Assembly (NCBI RefSeq): GCF_039533965.1
Contig: NZ_BAAAUN010000001.1
Span: 3,508,950-3,572,949, forward strand
Direction: 5' to 3'
DNA length: 64,000 bases
Source: Microbacterium luteolum
GTDB taxonomy: Bacteria; Actinomycetota; Actinomycetes; Actinomycetales; Microbacteriaceae
Below, one piece after another: positions 32,761 to 40,368 of the stretch (position 1 is the first letter of the stretch; the number at the start of each line of letters is the position of its first letter). Below the pieces are notes generated by a model. It did not search any database and was not told the DNA's origin. It saw only the letters and a program-made list of their open reading frames with translations. The translations under genes and the position numbers were made by a program.

Positions 32761-34230
32761 ATGGAGCGCACCGCAGCGAAGACCGCATTCGCCAACGTCC
32801 TCGTCAACACGCTCATCGCGAACGTGACGACGAGCTTCCTGTGGTTCGCGCTCACCTTCTGGGTGTACATCGAGACCCAGTCCGTGCTCGCCACAGGCAT
32901 CATCGGCGGTGCCTACATGCTCTTCGTCGCGTTCTTCGCGATGCTGTTCGGCACGATCGTCGATCGGCACCGCAAGCACACTGTCATGCTGCTGTCGAGC
33001 GTGATCTCGGCTGTGGCCTTCCTCATCGCCGGCGTCCTCTACGTCTGGCAGGGCGAGGCGCCTCTCCTCGATCTCGGCGGGCCCTGGTTCTGGCTCTTCT
33101 CCGGGTTCATCCTGTTCGGCGGGGTGATCGAGCAGCTGCGCAACATCGCGCTGTCGACCACGGTCACGCTCCTCGTGCCGGAAGAGAAGCGTGCGAACGC
33201 CAACGGCCTCGTCGGCACGGTGCAGGGCCTCGCGTTCCTGGTGACCAGCGTGTTCTCCGGACTGTCGATCGGGTTCCTCGGCATGGGATGGACTCTCGCG
33301 ATAGCGATCGCGGCGATGGCCGTCACGTTCGCTCACCTGTTGTTCATCCGTATCCCGGAGGGCACGCCGGAACCTGATCCGAACGGCAAGAGCGCGTTGG
33401 ACTTCCGCGGCAGCGTGCAGGCGATCAGGCTCGCGCCGGGGCTGTTCGCCCTGATCATCTTCTCGACGTTCAACAACCTCATCGGCGGCGTCTACATGGC
33501 GCTGATGGACCCGTACGGGCTCACGCTGTTCGACGCACAGACCTGGGGCTTCGCCCTGGCCTTCGCCTCGACCGGGTTCCTGATCGGCGGCGGCCTCGTC
33601 GCGAAGTTCGGCCTCGGACGCAAACCCGTGCGCACCATGCTGCTCGTCGTCATCGCGATGGGACTGCTCGGCGCGGTCTTCATGCTGCGCGAGTGGTGGC
33701 CGCTCTACGTGATCGGCATGTGGCTGTACATGGCTCTCGTCCCACCGGTCGAAGCAGCGGAGCAGACCGTGATCCAGAAGGTCGTGCCGTTCGAGCGCCA
33801 GGGAAGGGTGTTCGGTGTGGCCGCGGCCATGGAGGCGGCGGCAGCCCCGATCACGGCGTTCCTCATCGCGCCGCTCGCCGAGTTCCTCATCATCCCGTAC
33901 ATGGACAGCTCCACGGGGCAGCAGCAATGGGGCTGGCTGCTCGGCGAGGGGGAGGCTCGGGGCATCGCACTGATCTGCCTGTTCGCCGGGCTGATCATGG
34001 TGGTCGCCGCGACGCTGGCGTTCTTCACGCGCTCGTATCGCCACCTCACCGAGCTGTACGCGACGGCGCCCGATCCGAAGCCGGAAGACGAGGATGCTGA
34101 CGGTGCGGACGAGGACCGGGCAGGTGCCGAGGCCGCGGATGACGCCGAGAATCGGGATGCCGACGATCGAGTCTTCGATGCGCCTCCGCCTGTGCGCGGA
34201 CTGCCGCCGGAGATTCCGGAGCGCCGCTAG
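32761..34230 (+). CDS. MFS transporter
   Basis: A 489-residue major facilitator with 12 hydrophobic helices. GTIVDRHRKHTVM after helix two is the typical MFS loop motif A. A second half starts near FALIIFSTFNNLIGG. The C-terminal 60 residues are acidic (EDEDADGADEDRAG) and predicted disordered. It looks like a multidrug/enterobactin-like exporter branch; substrate unknown. Start ATG 32761 lies 85 bp from the divergent threonine aldolase. Confidence 0.9.
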   Translation: MERTAAKTAFANVLVNTLIANVTTSFLWFALTFWVYIETQSVLATGIIGGAYMLFVAFFAMLFGTIVDRHRKHTVMLLSSVISAVAFLIAGVLYVWQGEAPLLDLGGPWFWLFSGFILFGGVIEQLRNIALSTTVTLLVPEEKRANANGLVGTVQGLAFLVTSVFSGLSIGFLGMGWTLAIAIAAMAVTFAHLLFIRIPEGTPEPDPNGKSALDFRGSVQAIRLAPGLFALIIFSTFNNLIGGVYMALMDPYGLTLFDAQTWGFALAFASTGFLIGGGLVAKFGLGRKPVRTMLLVVIAMGLLGAVFMLREWWPLYVIGMWLYMALVPPVEAAEQTVIQKVVPFERQGRVFGVAAAMEAAAAPITAFLIAPLAEFLIIPYMDSSTGQQQWGWLLGEGEARGIALICLFAGLIMVVAATLAFFTRSYRHLTELYATAPDPKPEDEDADGADEDRAGAEAADDAENRDADDRVFDAPPPVRGLPPEIPERR

Positions 34231-34248
34231 ACACGCCGCCGCAGGGCC

Positions 34249-34890
34249 TCAGGCCAGGTCGATGATCCGGTCGTTGAGCTCGGCGGCATCCGCGTCCCAC
34301 AGAGCGAGGACCGCGGGAGCGAGCGTCGCGGGGTCGAGCGCTTTCGCGCGGAAGACGACGGATGCCGCGCGCAGCGGCTCGCCGGCATCCCGCGCTGCCT
34401 TCGCATAACCCTGCGCGACCGCACGGGCCCAGGCCTCGCTCGCGGCCTTCACCGCCGCGTAGTTCGCCCCTCCGGCCAATGGGCGGGCGACCGCCGTCGA
34501 CGACACGATCGCGAAGCGTCCGGCCCCCGAGGCGCGCAGGGCGGTGTCGAAGGCGCGGCTCGTCGCACGCACCGCCTCCAGGGCGGGCAGCAGGGCGTGG
34601 AAGTCCTCGTCGGACTGCCCGACGAGGCCGCCGCCGCCGCGCCATCCGCCGACCAGGGAGACCACGCCGTCGACGGCGTCGAGACGGTCGGCGAGAGCGG
34701 TCATGTCTTCGAGCGACGTCGCGTCGGCGACCTCGACCTGAGCACCGGCATCCGCCAGCGGCTGGAGGTGCTCGGCCGAGCGACCGGTGGCGACGACGCG
34801 GGCGCCGGCGTCGAGCAGGGCTCGCGCGACGGCGAGGCCCGACGCGCTGGTCGCTCCGGCCAGGACGATGGTGCGATCGGTGACAGTCAT
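34249..34890 (-). CDS. SDR-family oxidoreductase
   Basis: A 213-residue short SDR. The GATSASGLAVARALL start keeps the Rossmann Gly pattern, VSLVGGWRGGGG stands where NNAG is usual, and YAAVKAASEAW has the Tyr-Lys pair. The changed middle loop makes it an atypical SDR. Substrate unknown. ATG 34890; it faces the MFS gene tail to tail. Confidence 0.87.
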   Translation of the reverse strand: MTVTDRTIVLAGATSASGLAVARALLDAGARVVATGRSAEHLQPLADAGAQVEVADATSLEDMTALADRLDAVDGVVSLVGGWRGGGGLVGQSDEDFHALLPALEAVRATSRAFDTALRASGAGRFAIVSSTAVARPLAGGANYAAVKAASEAWARAVAQGYAKAARDAGEPLRAASVVFRAKALDPATLAPAVLALWDADAAELNDRIIDLA

Positions 34891-34913
34891 GTGCTCAACT
34901 TTCGCGGATGATG

Positions 34914-34958
34914 CGAACTTCTGCGGCCGATCCGGCCCGTAGAGGCCGCAGAAGTTCG
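34914..34958. repeat. Dispersed hairpin, copy B (15-bp arms)
   Basis: CGAACTTCTGCGGCC (34914-34928) and GGCCGCAGAAGTTCG (34944-34958), perfect arms with a 15-nt loop. A third partial arm follows at 34964 (GCCGCAGAAGCGGCC). It lies after the DUF6421 stop and before the SDR start, both on the minus strand. Confidence 0.85.
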
Positions 34959-34984
34959 GAAAAGCCGCAGAAGCGGCCGGCGGA

Positions 34985-36445
34985 TCAGTCGTCGGTGCCG
35001 CGGATGCCGACGGTCGACTCGATCACGGGCTTCATCTTCTTGTCGAGCGCCTCGAAGAACATCGACAGCGGGAACTCGTCGTCCAGCACCGCGTCGGTGT
35101 ACCCCTTCGGCGCGCCGGAGAGGATCTCGTCCGACAACCCGCGCGCCCAGTTCGACGCCGGGTGCGGCGTGAGAACGCTGCGGACCAGGTCGTAGGCGGC
35201 GAGCCAGTGCGCGGTCTTCGGGCGGTCGATCGAGCGCCAGTACAGCTCGTCGATCGCGTCGCCGAGAGCCACGACCGCGTCGGGCACGGCATCCCAGTCG
35301 AACGCCAGAGCGGTGTCGGTCCAGTGCAGCACGCCGCGCTGGTGCAGCCAGGCGAACAGCAGCTGGCCGCCGAGCCCGTCGTAGTTGCGCACGCGCGAAC
35401 CCGTGATCGCGAACCGGAAGATGCGGTCGAAGATCACGGCGTACTGCACGAGACCGGCCTGGTCGAGCGTCTCCTGCTCGATCGCGGTGAGCTGCTCATC
35501 CGCGGCGGCGCGAGCCGCGAGCGACCGCTCGATCCTCACCGACTCGCGGAAGGCGGTCAGGTCGCACCGAAGCTCCTCCAGCGAGTAGAGGAAGAACGGC
35601 ATCCGCTGCTTGATCATGAACGGGTCGAACGGCAGGTCGCCGCGCATGTGCGTGCGGTCGTGGATGATGTCCCACATCACGAACGCGCGCTCGGTCAGCG
35701 CCTGGTCGTCGAGCATCGCGGCAGCGCGCTCCGGCAGGTCGAGCTTCGTGATCTCGGCGGCGGCGCGGGTGACGCGACGGTACCGAGCGGCCTCGCGATC
35801 CTGGAAGATCGCGCCCCACGTGAACGACGGGATCTCGCGCATCGCGACGGTCTCGGGGAACAGCACGGCCGAGTTGGTGTCGTAGCCCGGCGTGAAGTCC
35901 ACGAGCCGGAGCGAGACGAACAGCTTGTTGCCGTAGTCGCCGGCTTCGAGGTCGGCGATGAACTCCGGCCAGATGGTCTCGACGATGAGCGCCTCGACGA
36001 GGCGGTCGCTCGAACCGTTCTGCGTGTACATCGGGAAGACCACGAGGTGACGGATGCCGTCGACACGGTGCTGCTGCGGCTGGAAGGCCACGAGCGAGTC
36101 GAGGAAGTCCGGTACGCCGAAGCCCTCCGACGCCCAGCGGTCGAAGTCGACGATCGAGGCGGCGAGGTAGTCGGCGTCGTGCGGGAAGGCGGGAGTCAGA
36201 GCGCGGATGCCGGCGGTGATCGCGGCGACGAGTTCGTGGGCGACCGCGTGGTGCGCCGCGTCGGGGATCGAGCCGTCCTTGACCTGGAGCTCGCGGATCG
36301 CGATCGCGGCGTCCTTGAGCTGCGCCCAGGCCGCGGAGTTCTCAGCGACCTGCGCCTGCACTGAGCCTGTCGAAGCGTCTTCCACGACCTCGGGTTCGCC
36401 GACGATGGCCTGTGCAGCGGAGCTGTTGGCGGAAATGATGGACAT
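34985..36445 (-). CDS. DUF6421 family protein
   Basis: A 486-residue soluble protein that I place in DUF6421. HDRTHMRGDLPFD near 265 has His/Asp residues that could bind a metal; WAQLKDAAIAIRELQVKDGSIPD and FFLYSLEELRCDLTAF are other conserved stretches. Function unknown. ATG 36445 has a GGAGGT site at good distance. A dispersed repeat near residues 22-30 is read as ASTGSVQ in a linker after the N-terminal tail. It is divergent from an Lrp-type regulator with a shared 72-bp region, so the latter likely controls it, perhaps by amino acid level. Confidence 0.88.
   Translation of the reverse strand: MSIISANSSAAQAIVGEPEVVEDASTGSVQAQVAENSAAWAQLKDAAIAIRELQVKDGSIPDAAHHAVAHELVAAITAGIRALTPAFPHDADYLAASIVDFDRWASEGFGVPDFLDSLVAFQPQQHRVDGIRHLVVFPMYTQNGSSDRLVEALIVETIWPEFIADLEAGDYGNKLFVSLRLVDFTPGYDTNSAVLFPETVAMREIPSFTWGAIFQDREAARYRRVTRAAAEITKLDLPERAAAMLDDQALTERAFVMWDIIHDRTHMRGDLPFDPFMIKQRMPFFLYSLEELRCDLTAFRESVRIERSLAARAAADEQLTAIEQETLDQAGLVQYAVIFDRIFRFAITGSRVRNYDGLGGQLLFAWLHQRGVLHWTDTALAFDWDAVPDAVVALGDAIDELYWRSIDRPKTAHWLAAYDLVRSVLTPHPASNWARGLSDEILSGAPKGYTDAVLDDEFPLSMFFEALDKKMKPVIESTVGIRGTDD
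36358..36379. repeat. Dispersed element, copy 5 (in DUF6421 gene)
   Basis: Core CTGAGCCTGTCGAAGCG, with one side decayed. Read in frame as ASTGSVQ near residue 25 of the DUF6421 protein. Confidence 0.75.
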
Positions 36446-36471
36446 CGGGACCTCCGATCGGAGAGTTTGAC

Positions 36472-36482
36472 GGAAATTTTCC
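36472..36482. promoter_or_regulatory. Lrp-type operator between DUF6421 and lrp genes
   Basis: GGAAATTTTCC is an AT-rich inverted repeat (5-bp arms, one central base) in an otherwise GC-rich gap, with another GGAAT close by (36492). Lrp/AsnC proteins bind such AT-rich palindromes near their own gene. Confidence 0.55.
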
Positions 36483-36517
36483 GGTCATAACGGAATACTC
36501 ACGATAATCTTACATCC

Positions 36518-36976
36518 ATGGATGATTCTGTCGACCGCGCGATCGTCGCGGAGATCGCCCGAGACGGTCGGGCCACGCTGTCTCAGCTGTCCGAGGCGAT
36601 CGGGCTGTCGGTCTCCGCCGTGCAGTCGCGCCTGCGCCGCCTCGAGACGCGCGGCGTGATCTCCGGCTACCGGGCCATCCTCGACCCCGAGCTGGTGGGC
36701 ACGCCGCTCTCCGCGTTCATCGAGATCACCCCTCTCGACCCGGCGCAGCCCGACAACGCCCCCGAACTGCTCGAGCACCTCGACGCGATCGAGGCCTGTC
36801 ATTCGATCGCCGGTGACGCCAGCTACATGCTGTTCGTGCGCGTCGCCTCTCCGCGCGCGCTCGAGGAGCTGGTGCGCGACGTGCGGACCGCGGCGAACGT
36901 CAGCACTCGCACCACGGTCGTGCTGCAGACGTACTACGAGCACCGGCCGATCATCCCGCTGGCCACGGAGGCCTAG
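36518..36976 (+). CDS. Lrp/AsnC-family transcriptional regulator
   Basis: A 152-residue Lrp-type protein. The N-terminal HTH (DRAIVAEIARDGRATLSQLSEAIGLSVSAVQSRLRRLE, split) and the C-terminal RAM/ACT-like domain (HSIAGDASYMLFVRV) are clear. Such regulators sense amino acids and form octamers. It is divergent from the DUF6421 gene and probably controls it and itself at the AT-rich palindrome. ATG 36518. Confidence 0.94.
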   Translation: MDDSVDRAIVAEIARDGRATLSQLSEAIGLSVSAVQSRLRRLETRGVISGYRAILDPELVGTPLSAFIEITPLDPAQPDNAPELLEHLDAIEACHSIAGDASYMLFVRVASPRALEELVRDVRTAANVSTRTTVVLQTYYEHRPIIPLATEA

Positions 36977-37025
36977 CCGCGGAGTGCACGTCCGGCGGGT
37001 GCGCCCCGCACTCCTGCGGCCATTC

Positions 37026-37070
37026 CGAACTTCTGCGGCATCCTCGGGCAAGTATGGCCGCAGAAGTTCG
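37026..37070. repeat. Dispersed hairpin, copy C (14-bp arms)
   Basis: CGAACTTCTGCGGC (37026-37039) and GCCGCAGAAGTTCG (37057-37070) with a 17-nt loop and partial arms on both sides (CCTGCGGCC at 37013, GGCCGCGGAAG at 37075). It lies between the convergent lrp and ArsR-type genes, where a two-way terminator would fit. Confidence 0.85.
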
Positions 37071-37096
37071 ATCTGGCCGCGGAAGTCCGGCCGAGA

Positions 37097-38122
37097 TCAG
37101 AGCACCGCGCCGACCATGGCCTCGCCGAGGGGTGAGCGCAGATGCAGCATCCGCGCGCCGTCCCGCTCGCTCGTGATCAGCCCGGCCTCGCGGAGCACGG
37201 TGAGATGGTGCGAGGCTGTCGACGCCGCGATCCCGGCCTCCCTTGCGACCTGCGAGGTCGTGCGCGCGGTCCCCGCCCGGAGCAGGATGCCGGCCCTGGC
37301 GGGGCCGAGCAGAGCACCCAGTGCATCCGCGATCTCGGTCGCGTCCCGGGCCCAGCCTGCGGTCACGCCGCGCGCCGGGTAGAACAGGGTCGGCTGCGCA
37401 GGGGGCTCGGTGAGCACCATGCATCCCCACGACGACAGGACCGAGGGGACGAGCACGAGCCCGCTGCCGTGGCAGTCGACCTGCTCGCTGTGGCGGCGCA
37501 GCGAGACACGCACGGCGCCCGCACCCCAGCTCACCTGCGGGTGCAGGGCATCGGCCATGCGCGCGATGCCCGCCGTCGCGATCGTGCGGGATCGCACGGC
37601 GACGTCGGCGCGCAGCAGGCGCTCGAGCTGCGGCCACACCGGCGCGAGCGCGGCATCCCACACCTCCGACCAGGCGTCGGCGATCATGCGCCGTGCGCGA
37701 GCGGGGTCGTCCTGCATCCCGCGCAGCGCCCGCTGCCGCGCGCCGGTCGAGCGGACCACCATCTTGCCGAAGTCCACGCGCATCCCCGCGAGCGGGGCAT
37801 CGCGCAGAGCTGCGAGTTCGGCATCCGGGGTCATCTCCCAGTGCGGAGCCGCCGTGAGGAAGTCGGGCAGGTAGCCGTCGTCGCCGATCACGGTGGCGAG
37901 CAGGCCGAATGCGTCGCGCGGAAGGCGGTCGCGCACCACGCGGAGCCAGCCCCACTGCAGCGGATGCTGCTCGGGTCGCAGCAGCACCCGCACGGCGTGC
38001 GCCAGTTCGTGCCCTGGCGAGATCCCGAAGCGCACCGCCTGGATGTCGCCGGGGCTCAGGTGGAACTCGACCCGGTGATCCGGATGCTCGACGCCCTCGA
38101 CCGGCGCACTGTTTCGATCCAC
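37097..38122 (-). CDS. ArsR-type winged-helix regulator with long N-terminal domain (DUF5937-like)
   Basis: A 341-residue protein. Residues 1-250 are an uncharacterised domain (VEFHLSPGDIQAVRFGISPGHEL at start), which I think is DUF5937. The C-terminal 80 residues are an ArsR-like winged helix (GALLGPARAGILLRAGTARTTSQVAREAGIAASTASHHLTVLREAGL, in parts). ATG 38122 lies within an 8-bp inverted repeat, so it likely represses itself. It is divergent from a cupin gene. The effector is unknown; the long N-terminal part would be the sensor. Confidence 0.87.
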   Translation of the reverse strand: MDRNSAPVEGVEHPDHRVEFHLSPGDIQAVRFGISPGHELAHAVRVLLRPEQHPLQWGWLRVVRDRLPRDAFGLLATVIGDDGYLPDFLTAAPHWEMTPDAELAALRDAPLAGMRVDFGKMVVRSTGARQRALRGMQDDPARARRMIADAWSEVWDAALAPVWPQLERLLRADVAVRSRTIATAGIARMADALHPQVSWGAGAVRVSLRRHSEQVDCHGSGLVLVPSVLSSWGCMVLTEPPAQPTLFYPARGVTAGWARDATEIADALGALLGPARAGILLRAGTARTTSQVAREAGIAASTASHHLTVLREAGLITSERDGARMLHLRSPLGEAMVGAVL

Positions 38123-38130
38123 ATCGAAAC
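38111..38130. promoter_or_regulatory. Palindrome over the ArsR-type start codon
   Basis: GTTTCGAT-CCAC-ATCGAAAC has perfect 8-bp arms and a 4-bp centre. It covers the regulator's ATG (38120-38122) and lies 38 nt before the cupin gene, so bound protein would block both. Likely autoregulatory operator. Confidence 0.75.
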
Positions 38131-38167
38131 TCTAGGGCGGGCTCCGGTGGCTGTCGAGACTGGAGCC

Positions 38168-38533
38168 ATGAACAGCACAGAACTCCTCCCCGAGGGAATC
38201 GTCGCCGCTGCTGACATCCGCATCGGCACCGGTCGCAGCCGCCGGTTCGTCGGAGCCGAGCACGGCGCAGCCGTCTCCTACTTCTACGTCGAGAATCAGC
38301 CGGGCGAGGGCCCAGGGCTGCACTGGCATCCGTATCCTGAGACCTGGGTCGTGCTCGAGGGCACTGCTCGCATCACCGTCGGTGAAGACACCTTCGTCGC
38401 GCGGGCCGGAGACACCGCCACCGGTCCCGCGTTCACGCCTCACTGCTTCACGAACGTCGGGGACGGCGTCCTGAAGATCATCGGCATCCACGCATCCGCC
38501 ACCATCATCCAGACGTTCCTCGACGAGGACTGA
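38168..38533 (+). CDS. Small cupin-domain protein
   Basis: A 121-residue single cupin. The HxH metal motif is in GLHWHPYPETWVVLEGTARI, with the Glu in the PETW loop, and the second motif GPAFTPHCFTNVGDG holds the other His. Such small cupins bind sugars, acids or metals, or act as dioxygenases; substrate unknown. It is controlled, most likely, by the divergent ArsR-type gene. ATG 38168. Confidence 0.9.
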   Translation: MNSTELLPEGIVAAADIRIGTGRSRRFVGAEHGAAVSYFYVENQPGEGPGLHWHPYPETWVVLEGTARITVGEDTFVARAGDTATGPAFTPHCFTNVGDGVLKIIGIHASATIIQTFLDED

Positions 38534-38547
38534 AACCAGGAGACCCC

Positions 38548-38838
38548 ATGTCCTTCCAGGCATACCTCGACAAGGTCGAGACCCAGACCGGCCTCACCCC
38601 GCGGCAGTTCATCGCGCTCGCGAAGGAGAAGGGTTTCGACGAGACGACGAAGTCGACCGTCGTCCTGAACTGGCTCAAAGAGGAGTACAGCCTCGGGCAC
38701 GGACATGCGCAGGCGATGGTCCACGTGATCCTCAAGGGGCCGAAGATCAGCGACAAGCACGTCGGCAAGGGCGGCGCGCACGGCGACGCCTCCGACACGC
38801 TCTGGCTCGACGGCAAGGACAGCAACCCGAATCCCTGA
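38548..38838 (+). CDS. DUF4287 domain protein
   Basis: A 96-residue protein, mostly the DUF4287 domain: MSFQAYLDKVETQTGLTPR, then WLKEEYSLGHGHAQAMVH and the charged tail. Family function is unknown; members often sit beside DUF5655 or stress genes. It follows the cupin gene by 14 nt and has GGAG before its ATG, so the two are likely one operon. Confidence 0.92.
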   Translation: MSFQAYLDKVETQTGLTPRQFIALAKEKGFDETTKSTVVLNWLKEEYSLGHGHAQAMVHVILKGPKISDKHVGKGGAHGDASDTLWLDGKDSNPNP

Positions 38839-38853
38839 CCCGTTCGGCGCGCT

Positions 38854-38880
38854 GGGTCCCTGAGCCTTTCGAAGGGTCCG
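38854..38880. repeat. Dispersed element, copy 6 (intergenic)
   Basis: Core CCCTGAGCCTTTCGAAGGG with GGGT and TCCG flanks. One base differs (T for G) in the centre. It lies between the DUF4287 and menA genes. Confidence 0.85.
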
Positions 38881-38908
38881 CATCGCCGCGGCCAGTAGGA
38901 TTCCCTGC

Positions 38909-39904
38909 GTGGCAGCATCCTCACAGCGCAAGAAGAAGAGCACGAGCGCGAAGCGCACCCCGCCCCGCACGAGCGGCAACCCGGCGAAGCGCAGCGGCAA
39001 CCCCGCGAAGCGCCCGGTGCTCGAAGCGGGCCCGGTCAGGGCATCCGACTGGATCGGCGCCGCGCGTCTGCGTACGCTGCCGCTTGCGGTCGCGCCCGTG
39101 GTCATCGGTACCGGGGCCGCGCGCAGCACCGGGCCGGAGTTCCACTGGGTCATCGCGCTCGCCTGCCTCGCGGTCGCCGTGCTGCTGCAGATCGGCGTGA
39201 ACTTCACGAACGACTACAGCGACGGCATCCGCGGCACCGATGCGCACCGGGTCGGACCCGCGCGCCTCACCGCGTCCGGACGGGTGAAGCCGCGCACGGT
39301 GCTCATCATCGGACTGATCTTCTTCGCCCTCGCCGCCGCTGTCGGCGTCGCGATCGTGGTGCGGACGGGGCAGTGGTGGATGCTGGCCGTCGGCGCCGCC
39401 TGCATCGTCGCGGCCTGGTTCTACACGGGCGGAAAGCGACCCTACGGGTACTACGGCCTCGGCGAGGTGTTCGTGTTCGTCTTCTTCGGGCTCGTCGCCA
39501 CCCTCGGCACGACGTGGGTGCAGATCTTCGATCTGCCGCAGCAGGCGTGGCTCGGCGCGATCGCGGCGGGCCTCTTCGCCTGCGCGGTGCTGCTCGCCAA
39601 CAATCTCCGCGACATCGATCAGGATCGCGAGGTCGGCAAGCGCACGCTGACGGTGCTGATCGGCCGCCGAGCGACCCAGGTGCTGTTCACGCTCTTCGTG
39701 CTCGCGCCGTTCGGGATCGCGATCTTCCTCGCCCTGCTGTTCCCGATCGCCTGGATCGCTCTGCTCGCCCTGCTCGCGGGCCTCCCCGCGATCCTGATCG
39801 TGTGGACGTACCGTCAGCCGCGGGAGCTCGTCGTCGCCCTGGCGCTCACGTCGCTCACGGCGCTGCTGTACGCGGGCGCGCTGTTCTGGGCGTTCGTCGG
39901 CTGA
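38909..39904 (+). CDS. menA: 1,4-dihydroxy-2-naphthoate polyprenyltransferase
   Basis: A 331-residue UbiA-superfamily enzyme that attaches the isoprenoid chain to DHNA in menaquinone synthesis, in the membrane. The N-terminus is long, basic and Ser/Arg-rich (residues 1-45). The two Asp motifs of UbiA are NFTNDYSDGIRGTD (near 100) and NNLRDIDQDREVGK (near 235). Nine hydrophobic helices follow the usual order. Start GTG 38909. The next gene, DUF4229 on the other strand, is a common menA neighbour in Actinobacteria. Confidence 0.95.
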   Translation: MAASSQRKKKSTSAKRTPPRTSGNPAKRSGNPAKRPVLEAGPVRASDWIGAARLRTLPLAVAPVVIGTGAARSTGPEFHWVIALACLAVAVLLQIGVNFTNDYSDGIRGTDAHRVGPARLTASGRVKPRTVLIIGLIFFALAAAVGVAIVVRTGQWWMLAVGAACIVAAWFYTGGKRPYGYYGLGEVFVFVFFGLVATLGTTWVQIFDLPQQAWLGAIAAGLFACAVLLANNLRDIDQDREVGKRTLTVLIGRRATQVLFTLFVLAPFGIAIFLALLFPIAWIALLALLAGLPAILIVWTYRQPRELVVALALTSLTALLYAGALFWAFVG

Positions 39905-39924
39905 CGACGGCATCCGCCACTCGC

Positions 39925-39983
39925 CGAACCGGCCCCGTGTGGACGAACCGGCCCCTTGAGAACGGATTCACGGGGCCGGTTCG
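39925..39983. terminator. Long hairpin between menA and DUF4229 genes
   Basis: CGAACCGGCCCCGTG (39925-39939) and CACGGGGCCGGTTCG (39969-39983) are perfect 15-bp arms. A further copy CGAACCGGCCCC lies in the loop (39944-39955). It has no T-run, but its place between converging genes suggests a two-way terminator. Confidence 0.65.
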
Positions 39984-40036
39984 CGCGTAGAGGGGTGGCT
40001 CGGCGGGCTCACGAACGGGACCAGAGCGAGCGAGCC

Positions 40037-40327
40037 TCAGACCCTCGCGTCGCCGTCGATCGCGTCGTCCTCGGCTTCGGCATCCGCGTCGGCCTGCCCG
40101 CCCGAGGTGCGGCTCTCGCGACGCTCGAGCAGGCGCGCGGATGCATCGGTCAGCGGCGTGCGCAGGAAGATCATCGAGATGCTGACGCCGATGAGGGCGG
40201 AGAAGATCGCGGCGAGCCACCAGAACTCGCGGAAGATCGGGAAGAAGAACCAGAGGATCGCGAGCGGTACGAGGAACGCCAGCAGCCGCAGCACGGTGTA
40301 GACGAGGAAAGGGGCGGTCTTCTTCAC
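40037..40327 (-). CDS. DUF4229 membrane protein
   Basis: A 96-residue protein with two membrane segments (LVYTVLRLLAFLVPLAILWFF and FWWLAAIFSALIGVSISMIFL) and a charged acidic tail. It matches the DUF4229 family, which is common beside menA in Actinobacteria. Role unknown. ATG 40327. In related genomes a PLDc_N gene and menD often follow; here they appear 19 kb further on. Confidence 0.88.
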   Translation of the reverse strand: MKKTAPFLVYTVLRLLAFLVPLAILWFFFPIFREFWWLAAIFSALIGVSISMIFLRTPLTDASARLLERRESRTSGGQADADAEAEDDAIDGDARV

Positions 40328-40368
40328 CCCGTCATTCTACGTTCGCGCTCTATGAGCTCCCCGAGCGC

